DNA from: Spirogloea muscicola | Lineage: Eukaryota > Streptophyta > Zygnematophyceae > Spirogloeales > Spirogloeaceae | Reading direction: 5' to 3' | Assembly (NCBI GenBank): GCA_009602725.1 | Contig: WELB01000155.1 | Location: forward strand, 159,014 to 207,755 | DNA length: 48,742 nucleotides | Shown here: positions 24,419 to 35,800 of the stretch, piece after piece | How positions within the stretch are numbered: the first letter of the stretch is position 1 | Layout: every line of letters begins with the position of its first letter | Made by a program: the position numbers and the translations under genes | The notes under the pieces: model-generated | What the model saw: only the letters and a program-made list of their open reading frames with translations | Told to the model about the DNA's origin: nothing | Database searches by the model: none

Positions 24419-24849
24419 ATCGCTCTCCAGCCATCGCCATCACTCACACATGCCATCACGCGATCACTCAAGTTCAGGCCCTCCATCGCTAAGTACACAG
24501 TACATTTCAACGCCAGCGAGCTGTTCTTTGGGTGAAGCCACTCAGTACGGCAGCTAGGCATTGATCAGTCCAAAATTACTCACTGATTGTTGGAGGTCCC
24601 ATGGAGAATCAGGAACACAGCTAAGCCGTGGTCACCTAGCCAGGGCGTCATGCTGACAAAGATTGCAATGCTCCTCGTCTGCAGGGGGCGACTCACAACC
24701 TGCTGTGAAAATATCCATGTAGTAGCTGCCGCTTGATTTTTGATGCTCTTTTGTGATGGAGTTCGTATTTGTTTCTCACCCACCTTTCTGGGCTGGCCTT
24801 TCTCAGCCCTACCCCAGTTTTGAGATAGTGCTTTTGGCCCCTTAGTACT

Positions 24850-24935
24850 TTGGCCCCTTCGAACCTTGTCAATTTCTTTGGGCTAGCTTTTCACAGCCAT
24901 TGCCCCAATTGGGAGAGCCATTTCTTCTTTTTGTC
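24850..24935 (-). repeat. Dispersed repeat family A, copy 4 (inverted)
   Basis: On the plus strand it reads TGGCCCCTTCGAACCTTGTC, then TTTGGGCTAGCTTTTCACAG, then CCCCAATTGGGAGAGCCA. This is the reverse complement of the copy at 47450-47527 over nearly its whole length. Confidence 0.7.
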
Positions 24936-25717
24936 TCAACCACCTCCTTGACCTCCTCTGATGGCATTGTCTGCAGCAGGCATGCCTGTCTTTCCAGCAT
25001 GCCAGCCCAAGCCAAGCCACTGTCCTAACCTTCTGTCTTCTCCTAGGAATGCCTTTCGACAAAAGCCAATATCTGTAGGTGCAAGCAAGACTATCAAAAT
25101 ATTAAGCATCTTTCTGACTATACTATAGGGTTGTGGTGACGTGGCCGCTGCGCAGCTTGACATGCACACTGTCAGCAGATAATGTGCAGCTGTGGAATTG
25201 TCACCAGTCTAGTCAGTAATACAGCAGGTGCCATAGGAACAAACTGCACTTTGCCGGTCACAAGGAGGGCAACAGAGTTTCATGCAGAAAAAAACTGATC
25301 TGCAAGGAGTCAGCAGCAGAATAGCTGGATGTTTGGTTGTCTTTGTGCAGGTACTCCAACAATTGCCTCACAGAAGGAAGAGGAATAAATGAAGAGGACA
25401 GAGCTGATAGAAGAGTACTCTTAAGTGGAAAGCAGTCAAGCTCAAAACACACGCCAGGTCAAACAATGTAATACAACCTATGTATTCTCAGTCTTCCACA
25501 ACAACTTAAATGCGCCATGGCTATCAAGTGCCAATCTTCCTAACGATCTACTGAAAGCCATGCGTGCAGGTTCAATTGCAGAACCCCTGCCTATACAGTG
25601 GGGCCTGACAAATAAGCTTGGATGCCCTGATAAATCCATATTACAAGTGGGGCAAATCCCGCCTAAAAATACTCGACCATGTTATCTACACAATGGTTCT
25701 AGTAACCAGGTTGAGAA

Positions 25718-26804
25718 TTAGTGAGGAGGAGGAGGTCCAACAATCACAACCATGTAAACCAGGAGCCCCAAAATCACGCCAAATCCAGCGTATGTGAACT
25801 TGATATCGGTCCAGACTTTGAGCGCCGACTTCTCCGTCCTCTTATAAGGGTCCAGCTCCTCCAGGGAGGAATAGTCATCGGACTGAGGAGACCTGGAGAC
25901 ATATTTCTCCATGTCCAGATTGAACTTCCTTAGGAAGCTTGAGATGGAGCGCCCGCTCCGCTTGCTCCTCTTGAAGGCTGTCCAGGCGCTGTCCCAGTCA
26001 CCTTTGTTGTCTGTGCATAAGACCCATGGGAACAGCACGGGTCAACTGGGAAGCTGCGGACTTGCAATCTTGGGGGTTTTGAAGGTTTGAGGTGTTGAGC
26101 ATTTCCATGACACAAGTTCGTAGGGTATGTCTTGGTGGAAGGACATGCCGCATCTGCGCCGCTTAATACATGTGCTGTATGCAAGGAGGTCATACAAGCG
26201 GTGGGCTCGCAACTTCAGCAATGGATTGCTGCTGGCACAGTACACATATTGCCCGTTTTCTTGCATACCTTTGCCAGGCTGAGGTGCTTCAGCCTGCACA
26301 ATCAGTCTGCTCGCCCCTCTTCGCCGCTGCGGCTGCCTCGACCTCATAGGAGCCTGCGCCCCACCAGCCGGTTGGACAAGTCCGTCAGAGGTGCTGCGCT
26401 GCATGGTGCAACTGATTGGTGTATATTGGTTGCTTGTAATGTGAAAGACATGTATTGCTGCTGACCAGTCTGAGAAATCAATTGGTCTGCATAGGATCTA
26501 CAAGCAACTATTAAGGGACTGCTATGTCCTTGTCACTGGGAAGTCCAACGCTGCCAAGCATGTCAAGCGCCTGCTTGTTGAGGAGCACTGGAGGCCCTAA
26601 AGTGCGTGCAGCCAAGCCTGCCCTTGCTGGTAAACCCCAATTAGCACCAGCCATAAGCACCAGGACTGCCAAATACCAACAAAAAAAGTCAAGGGAAGCA
26701 GTAGACGGGTGACTTACCACTTCAGTGAGTTGGGCTTTCTTGACGGGTGCCAAGGTCATCCCAGGCTGCCATGCCAACTGCCCCACTGCCGCAGTTGCCG
26801 CCAT
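25718..26804 (-). CDS. Small, probably plastid-targeted single-span membrane protein, unknown function
   Basis: Three exons fit with consistent phases: 26804-26718, 26398-26269 and 26010-25718, 169 aa. The N-terminus (MAATAAVGQLAWQPGMTLAP) is poor in acidic residues, and together with a basic stretch (SRQPQRRRGASRLIVQAEAP) it looks like a chloroplast transit peptide, with possible cleavage near VQA. The mature part is hydrophilic: GDWDSAWTAFKRSKRSGRS, a FNLDMEKYVSRSP segment, then acidic and lysine residues. It ends in one hydrophobic span (YAGFGVILGLLVYMVVIVG) and a short Pro-rich tail. The predicted form is a tail-anchored or C-terminally anchored envelope or thylakoid protein. I do not recognise a named family. 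An in-frame ATG at 26858 is an alternative start. Confidence 0.7.
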
Positions 26805-27176
26805 GCCCGCCGGCTGTGACCGACCTTCGGCAAGAGACGGACTGCCCAGGAAGGTCACTCAACGGTCTCGCCGCTCGGCTGACGCCGCCAACCGAAGCCC
26901 TGGCCCCGCCCTCCGTCGCTGGTGCCGAGGTCCCTTGCAGCACGGGCAGGACGTAGCGGCCTGGCGACCGCCTGGACCTCGCTCTAGCCCAGCCTACGGA
27001 GGCTGGCTCTGACGGAGGAAGGCCGGGGCGGCGTGGGCAAAGCGCTGGCGACGGAGGGCGGTCGGCGCGGCGGGGGGCAAAGGGCAGAATGGGCTCGCTG
27101 ATTATGAAAGATTGGCTGTACAAGCCAGCCAAGTGCTTACAGGAGAACAGATCTGCCAACTTACGGCCATGGCTGT

Positions 27177-27237
27177 GAGAAGTGGTGGTGGCTGTCCCAA
27201 TGGGGGCAAGGGCTGTTAGTGGGCAGCCCGAAGGAAT
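27177..27237 (+). repeat. Dispersed repeat family A, copy 5
   Basis: It contains GAGAAGTGGTGGTGGCTGTC, CCCAATGGGGGCAAGGGCTG and GGGCAGCCCGAAGG. It sits about 370 bp upstream of the plastid-protein ATG. It aligns with 47450-47527 with small insertions. Confidence 0.65.
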
Positions 27238-27303
27238 GTACATACAGAAGAAATTGCTCGCCCATAGAAAAAGGAAAATTTCCTGTACTAGAAACTAATG
27301 CCG

Positions 27304-27399
27304 AAGGCAAGCACATCTTAAGACCTACATAACTTACAGTAGATTGACCCGGTCAGTAACCACGGGTCAAAACTTAAAGGTCGCTAACCGATGCCTGGA
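27304..27399 (-). repeat. Inverted copy of the retroelement 3' repeat
   Basis: Its reverse complement matches 47208-47303 with about six differences over 96 bases (for example TCCAGGCATCGGTTAGCGAC and GGTCTTAAGATGTGCTTGCC). The match at 47208 lies just after the stop codon of the reverse-transcriptase ORF, so this is probably a 3' fragment of the same family inserted the other way round. Confidence 0.75.
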
Positions 27400-27466
27400 A
27401 AAGAGGGGCTAGCAAAGCCAGCCCAGAAAAGAATGGACAACATTCGAAAGGCCACAAAGGCCACAA
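27398..27466 (+). repeat. Dispersed repeat family A, copy 6
   Basis: It contains GGGGCTAGCAAAGCCAGCCC and GAATGGACAACATTCGAAAG, followed by a doubled GGCCACAAA. It lies 125-190 bp upstream of the possible EamA ATG at 27591 and touches the retroelement repeat on its left. Confidence 0.7.
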
Positions 27467-27590
27467 AACAGAGGGTGTTTACGTTTTATTTACGTTTTTT
27501 GATGACTATATTAATGGAGCCACAGGCTTAGGGCGGGAAGCGAGCGCGGGGATGCGGAGGTGGCGGCCTCGCGGGCCGCGCTGGACTGCC

Positions 27591-30500
27591 ATGGCGGCCA
27601 CCACGACAGGGATGCTTCCTTGCAGCGGTCCCTAGCTTTCGCGGTCCACTGGCGCGCAGGCCGCGGTTTGGCGGCGGCCTCCGGCTGCCGTCAGGACGAT
27701 TTCCGCCTGCTAGCTATTCAGATTTGCATCTACTGACTAGAAGGGTACTGAGAGTTCGCTTGCTGCTGTCTCAGTCCTTAGCACTCCGGCACCTTCAGAC
27801 CTTGTCCATTCCTTTGGGCTGGCCTCTCCCAGCCACCAGTTAATCTGGCCGCGCTTGCTTATTCCTTGGCCGCGGTCAAACCGCGCCCCGGGGGGTGGGA
27901 CCCCGGGGGCGAGGGCGAATTGGAGGGGCCTTCTTGACACGTGGCGGCAGGCCGGCGCGCCGAGCTCAAACGGGCCCGGGCCGGCGCCGCTACACGTGGC
28001 GCCCGGTGAAGAGGGCGCGCCGAGGGCGGAAAGGCGCACGGGCGGGCCGTGCCGGCCGGGGCCCGCCCGCCCGGCGGCTTCTGCGCGGCTCCCGCCAGAC
28101 TGGCGACGACTCCGCCACTCTGACGGCGGAGGCGCCCCCCCGCCAAACCAGCCCTGGCGAGGGCGCCGCCAAGCGTGGCCCCCGCCAGCCGGTCGCCGGG
28201 GCGAGCGAGCGGCGCGAGGGGGCGTTCCGCCAGGCTGGCGGCGCGCGACGTGGGCGGCCCGCTCCACCGGCAGCGGCCCGTCGCCAAATTGGCAGCGGTC
28301 GCCGCGGGCAGCCGAACCTTCCCTCCGTCTGCCCGCGGCGGGCCCCCGCCGTGCTGGCCACGCCGTTGGCGGTTGTCCTCCCCTCCTCGTCAAACTGTCA
28401 CCAAGTGCGGCCGCCGTGCTGGCGGCGACGCCGTTGACGCACGCCGCGGCCCTCGGGCGCGGCGGCGCGCGCACCGCGAGGCAGATCGCCGTGAGCTCGC
28501 GGCTCCAGGTCCGGCTTCCGATTGGCTCAGGGCATCGAGCCGCGCGCCGGAGAGCAAGCAGAGGAGCGGAGGTGGCTCATAGGCAAACGGTGATCAGAGC
28601 GGGCGTTCGGAAATCGCCCGTTTCGACGAGCGTCGTCGACGAGGAGAGGCGGCGCGGCCGATCCAGCGTGCCGCAAGCTGGCGAGGACGAGGAGGAGGCC
28701 ACGGGGCCGTCAGGGAGGCGGCGACCGCCTCGAGCTGGCCCCAACTACATCAAGGCCCAATTTACGCCCGAGCAGCAGAGCCGGGCCTTGTCCTACCAGC
28801 TCCTCCTCAGCGACGAGCGCTCTCGCCAGCCCGATCACAAGAGCGCCGGTGGATCGCTCAGCCCGAGGCGGCCGCGCTCGAGCAGAGAGTTCCGGTGGTA
28901 CCAGCACGATGCTCCCAAGGTTGGCTATCCAAGACATAAAGTGTGATGTCGAAGACACCAAAATGATGTAGCACTGGCCATTGTCATACGTAGACGTCAT
29001 CAGAATGTTGTTTGCCAAGGTGTGATGGTACTCTTATTCATTTAGTGTAGTGCACATAGCTGCAGTGTGTGATTTTTGAAGCTGATGGCAGCCAGTCCAA
29101 CCTTCTTCTGCTACAGGCTGGAGATGAGCAGCAAGCCCGTGGCTTGCATACGGAAGATGCCAAGCACAGCAGTAATCAAAGGCATAAGTACACCGGCCTG
29201 GTGTTGCTGAATGTTCTCGCTGCACTGTACGGTTCGAACACAGTGGCAGCAAGATATGTGGAGGAGGTTGCTCCCTTCACCCCGGCCAGTCTCTCTTCGG
29301 CAGTCCGTTTTGTCTCTGCAGGTTGGTGAGCAGACCTGAGTATCGACTTGCAGGCCTCTTTGCTTTACTGTATGACTTTCCCCAAATAGTCGCAGAGGTA
29401 TTGATGTAGTTGTCAGGTTGCCTATGCTCCATAGCCAAAGATTTGCTGCTTTGAAGAGTAGCGGATTATGTTTGCTTTGCGCCCAAAGTTTGCAACCAGG
29501 CATGATTTGGCCTGCCTCTAGTTCACGATGGGCTTGCAGTCTTTCAGATCCATAGAAGTGTATATTAATATATCCTGTTGGGTGCATGGCAGCCATCTTC
29601 TTTGCCCCTGCCATTCGTCAAGCTTGGGTGAGGAGGAACAAGGCTTTAATTCGAGCTGGCGTGGAGCTTGGTGTTCTGAGCTTCTTCGGTACTGTTGTTG
29701 CAAATTTAGGCTCAAGAGCAGAATCTGCGGGCAACGCCTCACTTATGTACATGTTCACGGTATGCTCATTGACTACAAGACCTGCAAAGCGTGCCTGGGT
29801 TTGCCTGCACGCACATCGTAGAATTGCTCAGGGCAACAAGTCAAAGCACTTTCAAATAATAAGCTTGTGCTTCTATGCTCTGCAGGTCGTATTTGTCCCA
29901 CTAATGGAATTTTGTACCGGAAAGCCTGTCAACAAATTGACATGGCTGGCAACATTTGCAGCCCTTATTGGTACGTAGGACTAACCCTTTGTCCCTGCTA
30001 GCATGTACACCATGTCTGACATTTGAGCTGGTGCGTGGCATGGTGGTATCACACCTCATGTTGCTCATGATTGCTTCAAGAGATGTGCTTGGCTGACCAA
30101 GAATACCGAAGTCCAACATGCAGGCATGGGCCTCCTGGAGGAAGAAGGACAAGGGTGGACTGGAGTGCCACTTCCTCGGGTCGCAGATCTATGGACCATC
30201 CTGTGCTCCATCTTATCTGCTGCTCATATCTTCCGATCTGAGGCGCTAGGGACACGCTTCAACCTGCTAGACTTGACGGCTATTCAAGTAGCTGTCCTGG
30301 CCTTCATGGGCCTCTTCTGGGAGGCTTGGACTTTGGCTAGCAGCGGCTCAGGCGTCTCTACTCTTCATTCGCAGCTGCAGGTGAAGCAACACGTTGCTGA
30401 GTTGTCTAATCTGCTTGTGTTTTGTGTTGCATATGCATGTAGCTGTTCTAAGCTACAAAGGTAGCTCCTGATTGCCACTCTATCTTCGAAGCAAGCAAAG

Positions 30501-31910
30501 CAGACACAGTCCTAGGATGCATCTCATCCTTAGGCATACGCCCATCTGTTTGTGCAGGGGCTGCCTTGGGCTCCACTCCTGTACAGTGGTCTGGCATGTG
30601 CTGGGCTCTGCAACTGGTTGGAGCTCCAGGGCCTGAGGAACGTCCATGCCTCAACTGCAACGCTTATCTACACCACCATTCCCATCTGGGGAGCATTCTT
30701 CACTTTCCTGCTCAGCGGCGACGCTCCAGGCCCCTCGGTCCTGCTCGGTTTCCTGGTCATTCTATCGGCAAGCTTCTTGGCGCAAGCGACATCGCCAGCT
30801 GACGAGACACAGACACCTTCAATGCCAGAAGTAGCACTCCAGGTCCACAAGGCTGAAACCAAGGAGCAGCAGGAGCCAAGCAAGGGGCTGACTGAGCACC
30901 TCCCTGCAGCGCTCTTGAGCTCGCAGCTCAAATTTCCCTTCTATGCCGCACAGGCGCAGCGGCTCATGGCCGAGGTCAAGCTGAAGCTTGCGGCTTTGAA
31001 AGCATTGGTGATATCTGCGGAGGCCACCATCACAGGGAACGTTCTGGGCAGTCCTCCGAGCCAGCTGCCTCCTTCACCGGGCTTGGCCAACTCAGCTGCA
31101 GGACATCTCAGCAGTGTGGCAGTGCACCTGATGGCTGCTGTGGGCACCGGCCTCTCTTCCTTGAGCTCGTGGACTGCTAGCCTTCCCCACTCTGAGTCTG
31201 TTGCCCGTACCGTGGCAGTTGGTGCCGACCTGACCTCTATGATTGCCCTGGTAGCAACGGGCTTTGTGCACTGCACCGAAGCAGTCGGCGCTTTTGTCAT
31301 CTCGTTGACACCTGCCGCTGAGACAGCTGCTGGAGGGGCGGCTCTCATCAGCTCCGCTGCTGAGGCGGTTAGCGCAGCGGCCGAGAGCTCGGCAATCGCT
31401 GCAGGCGCTTCGACTGCGGAGGCGGCAGCTGAGGCGGAGTCTATCTCAGAGACCGTGGCACACATTGTGTACTCGGGAGCTGACACCGGTGCAGCGGCGA
31501 CTGAGGCGCTGCTCTCATCCTGGAGCACAGCCTGGCAGACCATGGCCACCGAGGCTGCAGCCGAAACACAGGCAGCTGGCCATGCAGCAGGTGCCGCTGC
31601 TGAAGCAGCCGAAGCCGCCCTCGGCGAGGCTGTGCATGGAGGTGTCGGATCTACTTTGAAGAGTGGGGAGTCGGTGGTCAACCACTTCTCTACGATCGCG
31701 CATACTGTCACCGACAAGGTCAGCCACACGGCCGCCGATGCAGCGCATGCGTTGCTGCAGGTAAGCAGGCACCTGCCCCCACTTGGGGTCACACATGTAT
31801 CGGATATCTTCCAGGCCGTGGAGGGCATGACGCGAGAAGGCAGCTCCGGCGACCTCACTTCCCTGGGGAGCCTGTGTAGAGTCGGGCCTGAGCTGGTCAG
31901 GCACCTCTAG
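27591..31910 (+). CDS. EamA/DMT-family transporter with a long Ala-rich C-terminal tail
   Basis: EamA (drug/metabolite transporter) proteins move small metabolites across membranes through ten helices made of two five-helix halves. Well-fitted exons: 29117-29321, 29593-29759, 29886-29970, 30124-30380 and 30558-31910 (688 aa). First-half signs: YTGLVLLNVLAALYGSNTVA and ELGVLSFFGTVVANLGS. Second-half signs: DLWTILCSILSAAHIF, NLLDLTAIQVAVLAFMGLFW, and the family-typical STATLIYTTIPIWGAFFTF and LLGFLVILSASFLA. An upstream exon ending at 28919 (NYIKAQFTPEQQSRALSYQL) is in phase but its ORF has no ATG. A start at 27591 (MAATTTGMLPCS, transit-like) followed by an intron is my guess. After the last helix come about 370 residues, mostly Ala/Ser/Glu helix-forming sequence with no membrane span. 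Substrate and membrane are unknown. Confidence 0.8.
27788..27836 (-). repeat. Dispersed repeat family A, copy 7 (inverted, partial)
   Basis: The plus strand reads ACCTTCAGACCTTGTCCATT, then CTTTGGGCTGGCCTCTCCCA. If the gene starts at 27591, this copy would lie in the first intron of the transporter gene. Confidence 0.6.
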
Positions 31911-32847
31911 AGACCTCTGAGTGTTCGAGTGTGGGTGTGTAGTTGCTCGTGCACATCAGCGCGAGCTGCGTGAGTTGCGTACATAACTGATTAACCTGGA
32001 TCGCGTTAGTGTCCATAATTGTGAAAGAAATATGACTGAGCACATTGCTCACCTAATTTTTCCCAGACTTTCTTTTGCTTGATACTCAGCGACATTCTTT
32101 TCTAGAACATTGTTAGGTGCCCTTGTTATTGTCAGGGGTTCACCATTCATGTGATACATTTGAGCAACCTTAATAATACACCGTTTCGGGTGTTTACCAC
32201 CAAGTCGCCGTCACAATGTGTGCATGTAGGCTGCTACATGTGTGACACCTGTTGCTTGTGGCCTGTGAAATACATCATACAAGTGTACTGAGATTCTGAA
32301 AAGTGCACTCAAACAATTGGCTGTTTATATCTCGGCCATAATACTCTTCAGTGAAATCTACGGCCACTTTCGGCCCCCCTTTTGGTACAGTACCCTTTTA
32401 TGACGCACTGCCACCCTACGCTATCGAGCAGTACGATGTCCAACTACATTGCAATCTCGTACTTTTCAATGGCGGCCGCGACGGAGGTTGGTTGTGTACA
32501 CATTTTGACTACAGAACAATTCAGTCTGTTCTGATCAGTAAGCCAGGACGCCGTGGGCAAGTTGCCTACCTGCCTGTCCGTTTACAACAGTGTGCCTGCT
32601 AGCCCAGATTTGTGGAGCGCGGCTGATGATGGCACAGTTACTGCTAAGATCTGCTGCAAGTGATGCGGCAGAGCCTCAAGGAAAGGGCAAACCATGTTAT
32701 GAGAAATGACGCAATAACATGCTGTGAAATGTCAACACAGCAAACCTGCACGCACTCGCAGTAAAGAAACGCAGGAGATTTTGGAGGGACTTTTGGGAGG
32801 AGTAGGGCAAGGAGGCGGGAGCTGGCCGGGCGCACTATGAGCCAGGA
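31911..32847. other. Convergent intergenic region between transporter (+) and golgin (-)
   Basis: Both flanking genes end here, so it holds two 3' UTRs. It is AT-richer than the genes. A plus-strand ORF at 32351-32602 (83 codons, with HCNLVLFNGGRDGGWLCTHF) looks mildly coding but has no family match and no neighbouring exons that I can join. Confidence 0.45.
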
Positions 32848-35800
32848 CTATTGACTGTAGGGGGGCTGGGTGTTGCTAAGCGCTGACAGGTATGGCGGGT
32901 AGGTAGGCAGCGGCGCCGGAGGTGTCGAGTGCAGCTGTGGCGGTGGCGGTGGCGGGGTCTGGTTGCTCAGAGAGATGGGCGAGAACTCCCCGCTGCTCAC
33001 ATACCCGCCCTCACCACCGCCGCCACTGCCGACGGCAGCCGGCAGAGGGCTCCTTAGCACCCCCGTGCCTGCGTTTGTGGCATAGCTAGTGGTCGAGAGT
33101 GGGGCGGAGGGCTCAACAGTGGAGTGTACCGCTGTTGCGATGGGGTCTCCTAACACGCGGCTTGCAGGCTTGCTGGAAAGGCTCGACAGAGTAGAAGGAA
33201 GGAGGGGTGGCATGGCGAGGAGGCCAGCAGCGACTCCGGTCTCCTGTCTCTCAGGCCGAGGACTTCTGGGGGTGCCGACCGTCTCGCCGTTGCTGGTGAT
33301 GTCTTTCAAGGTGCTGCGGCTGGGAGAAGGGAGGGGCGGCAGCTGGTCAGCCTCCCGCCGCGCTGCAGCCTGCTGCTGCTCTCGCCTCTCACGCTCCTCC
33401 GTCTCCTTGAGGAGGAAGTCAATCCACAGGTCGCTGAAAGTCTGGGCACCAGAGGACATGGGGTACACTTTATTTAGCACACCAGCAATCCATACTCGAG
33501 CAAACATCTGACAGCAGTGAGCGCAAATCATATGCCAACAACCTCAGAGTACGAGCTGACTGACTTGGTAGGTAGAGGGACTTATTGCTGGGGTTGTTGC
33601 CTAAAGCATGCAATAAATCGACTGAAGCAGGGGAATTATTTTCTTGTGTGAGGAAGGCCCTGCCTGATTCTCATCTGGTGGTGGGAGTGGGAGTTCGTCC
33701 CGTCTCCCAGGGCCCAGCAGGCCGCCCACCAGCTTGCCCGAGAAGCCGATGACATTGCGGACCACCCCACCCCGAGCATTGAACTGCGCGAGCCCGACTC
33801 TCTGCTTGTCTTCGTGAGTGAAGCCCAGCATGCGGCTCATGAGGTCAAGTACCTGAGTATGAGGTGCAAAAGCAGCACCATCACCATAGATACTGGACAA
33901 GTCAAAAACAGCAGAATTGAGGGAGGTCACAGGAGCAACCATGCCCACTGCCTAACTATACCCTCTTGCAAAGTATCCGTGCAAACGATTGTCACAAAGG
34001 TTCGAAAGGCCAGCAGAAGCAATCATCAACATGCAAGTGATTTGACATAAGACAGTACCTCCTTGCTGTGATTCCGCTGGAAATACGTCACCAAGAGTTT
34101 GATGACAATCCGCCTACAAGAGCAAAAGCTGGTCAAGTTGAGACATGGCGCAGCAGGCAGTCTAGAGGTGAACAATCTCCATCCCACTTCATTACGAATG
34201 GGACCTACCTATCAACGTAAAAGTCGGAGTCTGTGGACATGCGGTTGAGCCTGGTCATGCTCTGCTCCAACGCTTTTCTCAGCATCACATTCTCCTCAAC
34301 AAGCTTGCCAATCTTCTCTTGACTTTCCAGGAGTTGACTATTCATCTGCTGCCTTTGCTCCAGAGCACTGGCTGCCTCCTTCGAGACTGCTTCCAACTCC
34401 CGCCTAACATTCTGACAATATTTGGACATTTGGTTACTACAAGCAAAGCTGCTGCGCAATGCTAAAGTCTATCTATGATGCAGTATGCAACTTATCAATA
34501 TACAAATGTATGACTGTGTATATGTATTTGTGGAGTTATCGCCCATCGCAGGACCAACCATTCCCGACAATCAAGGCACTGTTGATAAGCCTGCTCATCC
34601 TGTGCCCAAATCCTAACGCCTTGGATAGAGAAGCGTGCTTGGGGCAGAGCATTGAACATGCCATGACGATGGATAATCTTGTGTGCCACTGGCGTGTCAA
34701 GCAGCGTACCTTAAGGTCATCGTCTAACAGGGCAGCCTGCCCTCTTGCCAACCTCAGATCCCGCCGGAGCTCCTCCTGTTCCCAATGAACAAGGTGCATT
34801 CCTCTGAGCTACTTGAGCAAAAGCAACTGTCCTCAAAATGCTTGTCAGCAACACGCACGGAGGAAATGGGGTCCATATTGCACCGTAACAATGTCAGAAA
34901 TGGCCACCTTGTTGGCCGTCCTCGTTGAAGCAGCATACAGGAGAGCTTGCCCTTGCAGACAGACTTCAAGAATACAAGGAGAAGTTCCAGCAGAAAGGCA
35001 ACCTTTGTCTCAGTTTCCTGGTAGTATTGGCCGAGAGCACTTTGAAGATTCTCTAGCTCCACATCCTTTGCAGCTAGGGCAGCAAGGCATCCAGCAAGTT
35101 CGTTACGCAATGCCTCAAGCTCTCTCGATGAGCTCTTCCCGAGGTCTATGGCCCTACTGTAAGCAGCAGTTGCCTCGGCCTTTGTCTTCTCAAGCTCTGC
35201 CTCAAGGCTTGCAACTCGCCTATCGCTCGCCGCAGCACGGGCCTCTAGCTGGATAACCCTCTCACTCTCTTCCTCCAGTTTTTCAGACTCCGCAGACTCC
35301 TGAGCCGTTGTTCACAGGGCACAGAATTGGACTCGTTAGTGTCATCCAGGCCTTTGACTTGTCCTTGTTACTGTTAATGGCTGGCTTACCCTGCCTGATA
35401 CAGTGCACCAGATACTACAAGTGTTGTTGTGACATACAACATCATATTTATCTGCACATCAAGTGAACATCCCACATGCCAAGGGGGAGGCTTACGACAT
35501 CCAAGAGATGCTGCTTCAAGCGACCCAGATCCCTGAGTGCCTTGTCTCTCTCAAGCTTAGCTGCATTGAGTTCCAAGTCCAATTCAGCACTCCGCTTGTC
35601 CGAATCTTCCAGTCTTGTCTTCAGCTTGAGAGCCTGCCGTGATGGCAACAAACATGTCACTTAGTTCATTCTGTAAGAGCGAGACAGACTGTGCAGCCAC
35701 CCTGTGCTTGGCAGGCTTCCACTTCAATGCTCTTGCGTTGTGTGGATCATTCTGCAGTTGTACTTCTCGAAGTGAGACATCCACCTGCTCTGCTTGTTCT

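Larger units (their letters stand above)
23824..25717. other. Upstream of the PITH gene; repeats; no recognised gene
   Basis: 23824-24240 is GC-rich and ends in a CCG run with a single N at 24185. It is the probable promoter or 5' UTR of the PITH gene and has plus-strand ORFs I do not believe. Family A repeat copies lie at 24382-24418 (+) and 24850-24935 (-). 24940-25717 has only short ORFs without family signs. Confidence 0.45.
26805..27590. other. Divergent upstream region with three repeat copies
   Basis: It lies between the plastid-protein gene (-) and the EamA transporter (+). 26805-27100 is GC-rich (promoter or 5' UTR of the minus gene). Family A copies sit at 27177-27237 and 27398-27466, and an inverted copy of the retroelement 3' repeat at 27304-27399. 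GCTCGCCCATAG at about 27257-27268 recurs near 47841. GGAGCCACAGGCTTAGG at about 27515 resembles 21144-21160. No ORF is supported. Confidence 0.5.

Noticed and set aside
28082-28300. CGCCAG..CTGGCG cluster read as bacterial vector or phage operator contamination
   Set aside because: The flanking sequence continues into an algal gene with consistent introns, and nothing else in the region is bacterial.
27855-28919. Very long open frame in GC-rich DNA taken as one large coding exon
   Set aside because: High GC keeps several frames open on both strands here, and the frame has no ATG. Only its 3' part, in phase with the transporter, looks like protein.
30941-31858. Minus-strand 305-codon ORF antisense to the transporter tail
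   Set aside because: It is the mirror of an Ala-rich coding exon (GCN codons give open Ser/Ala/Cys-rich antisense frames) and has no independent support.
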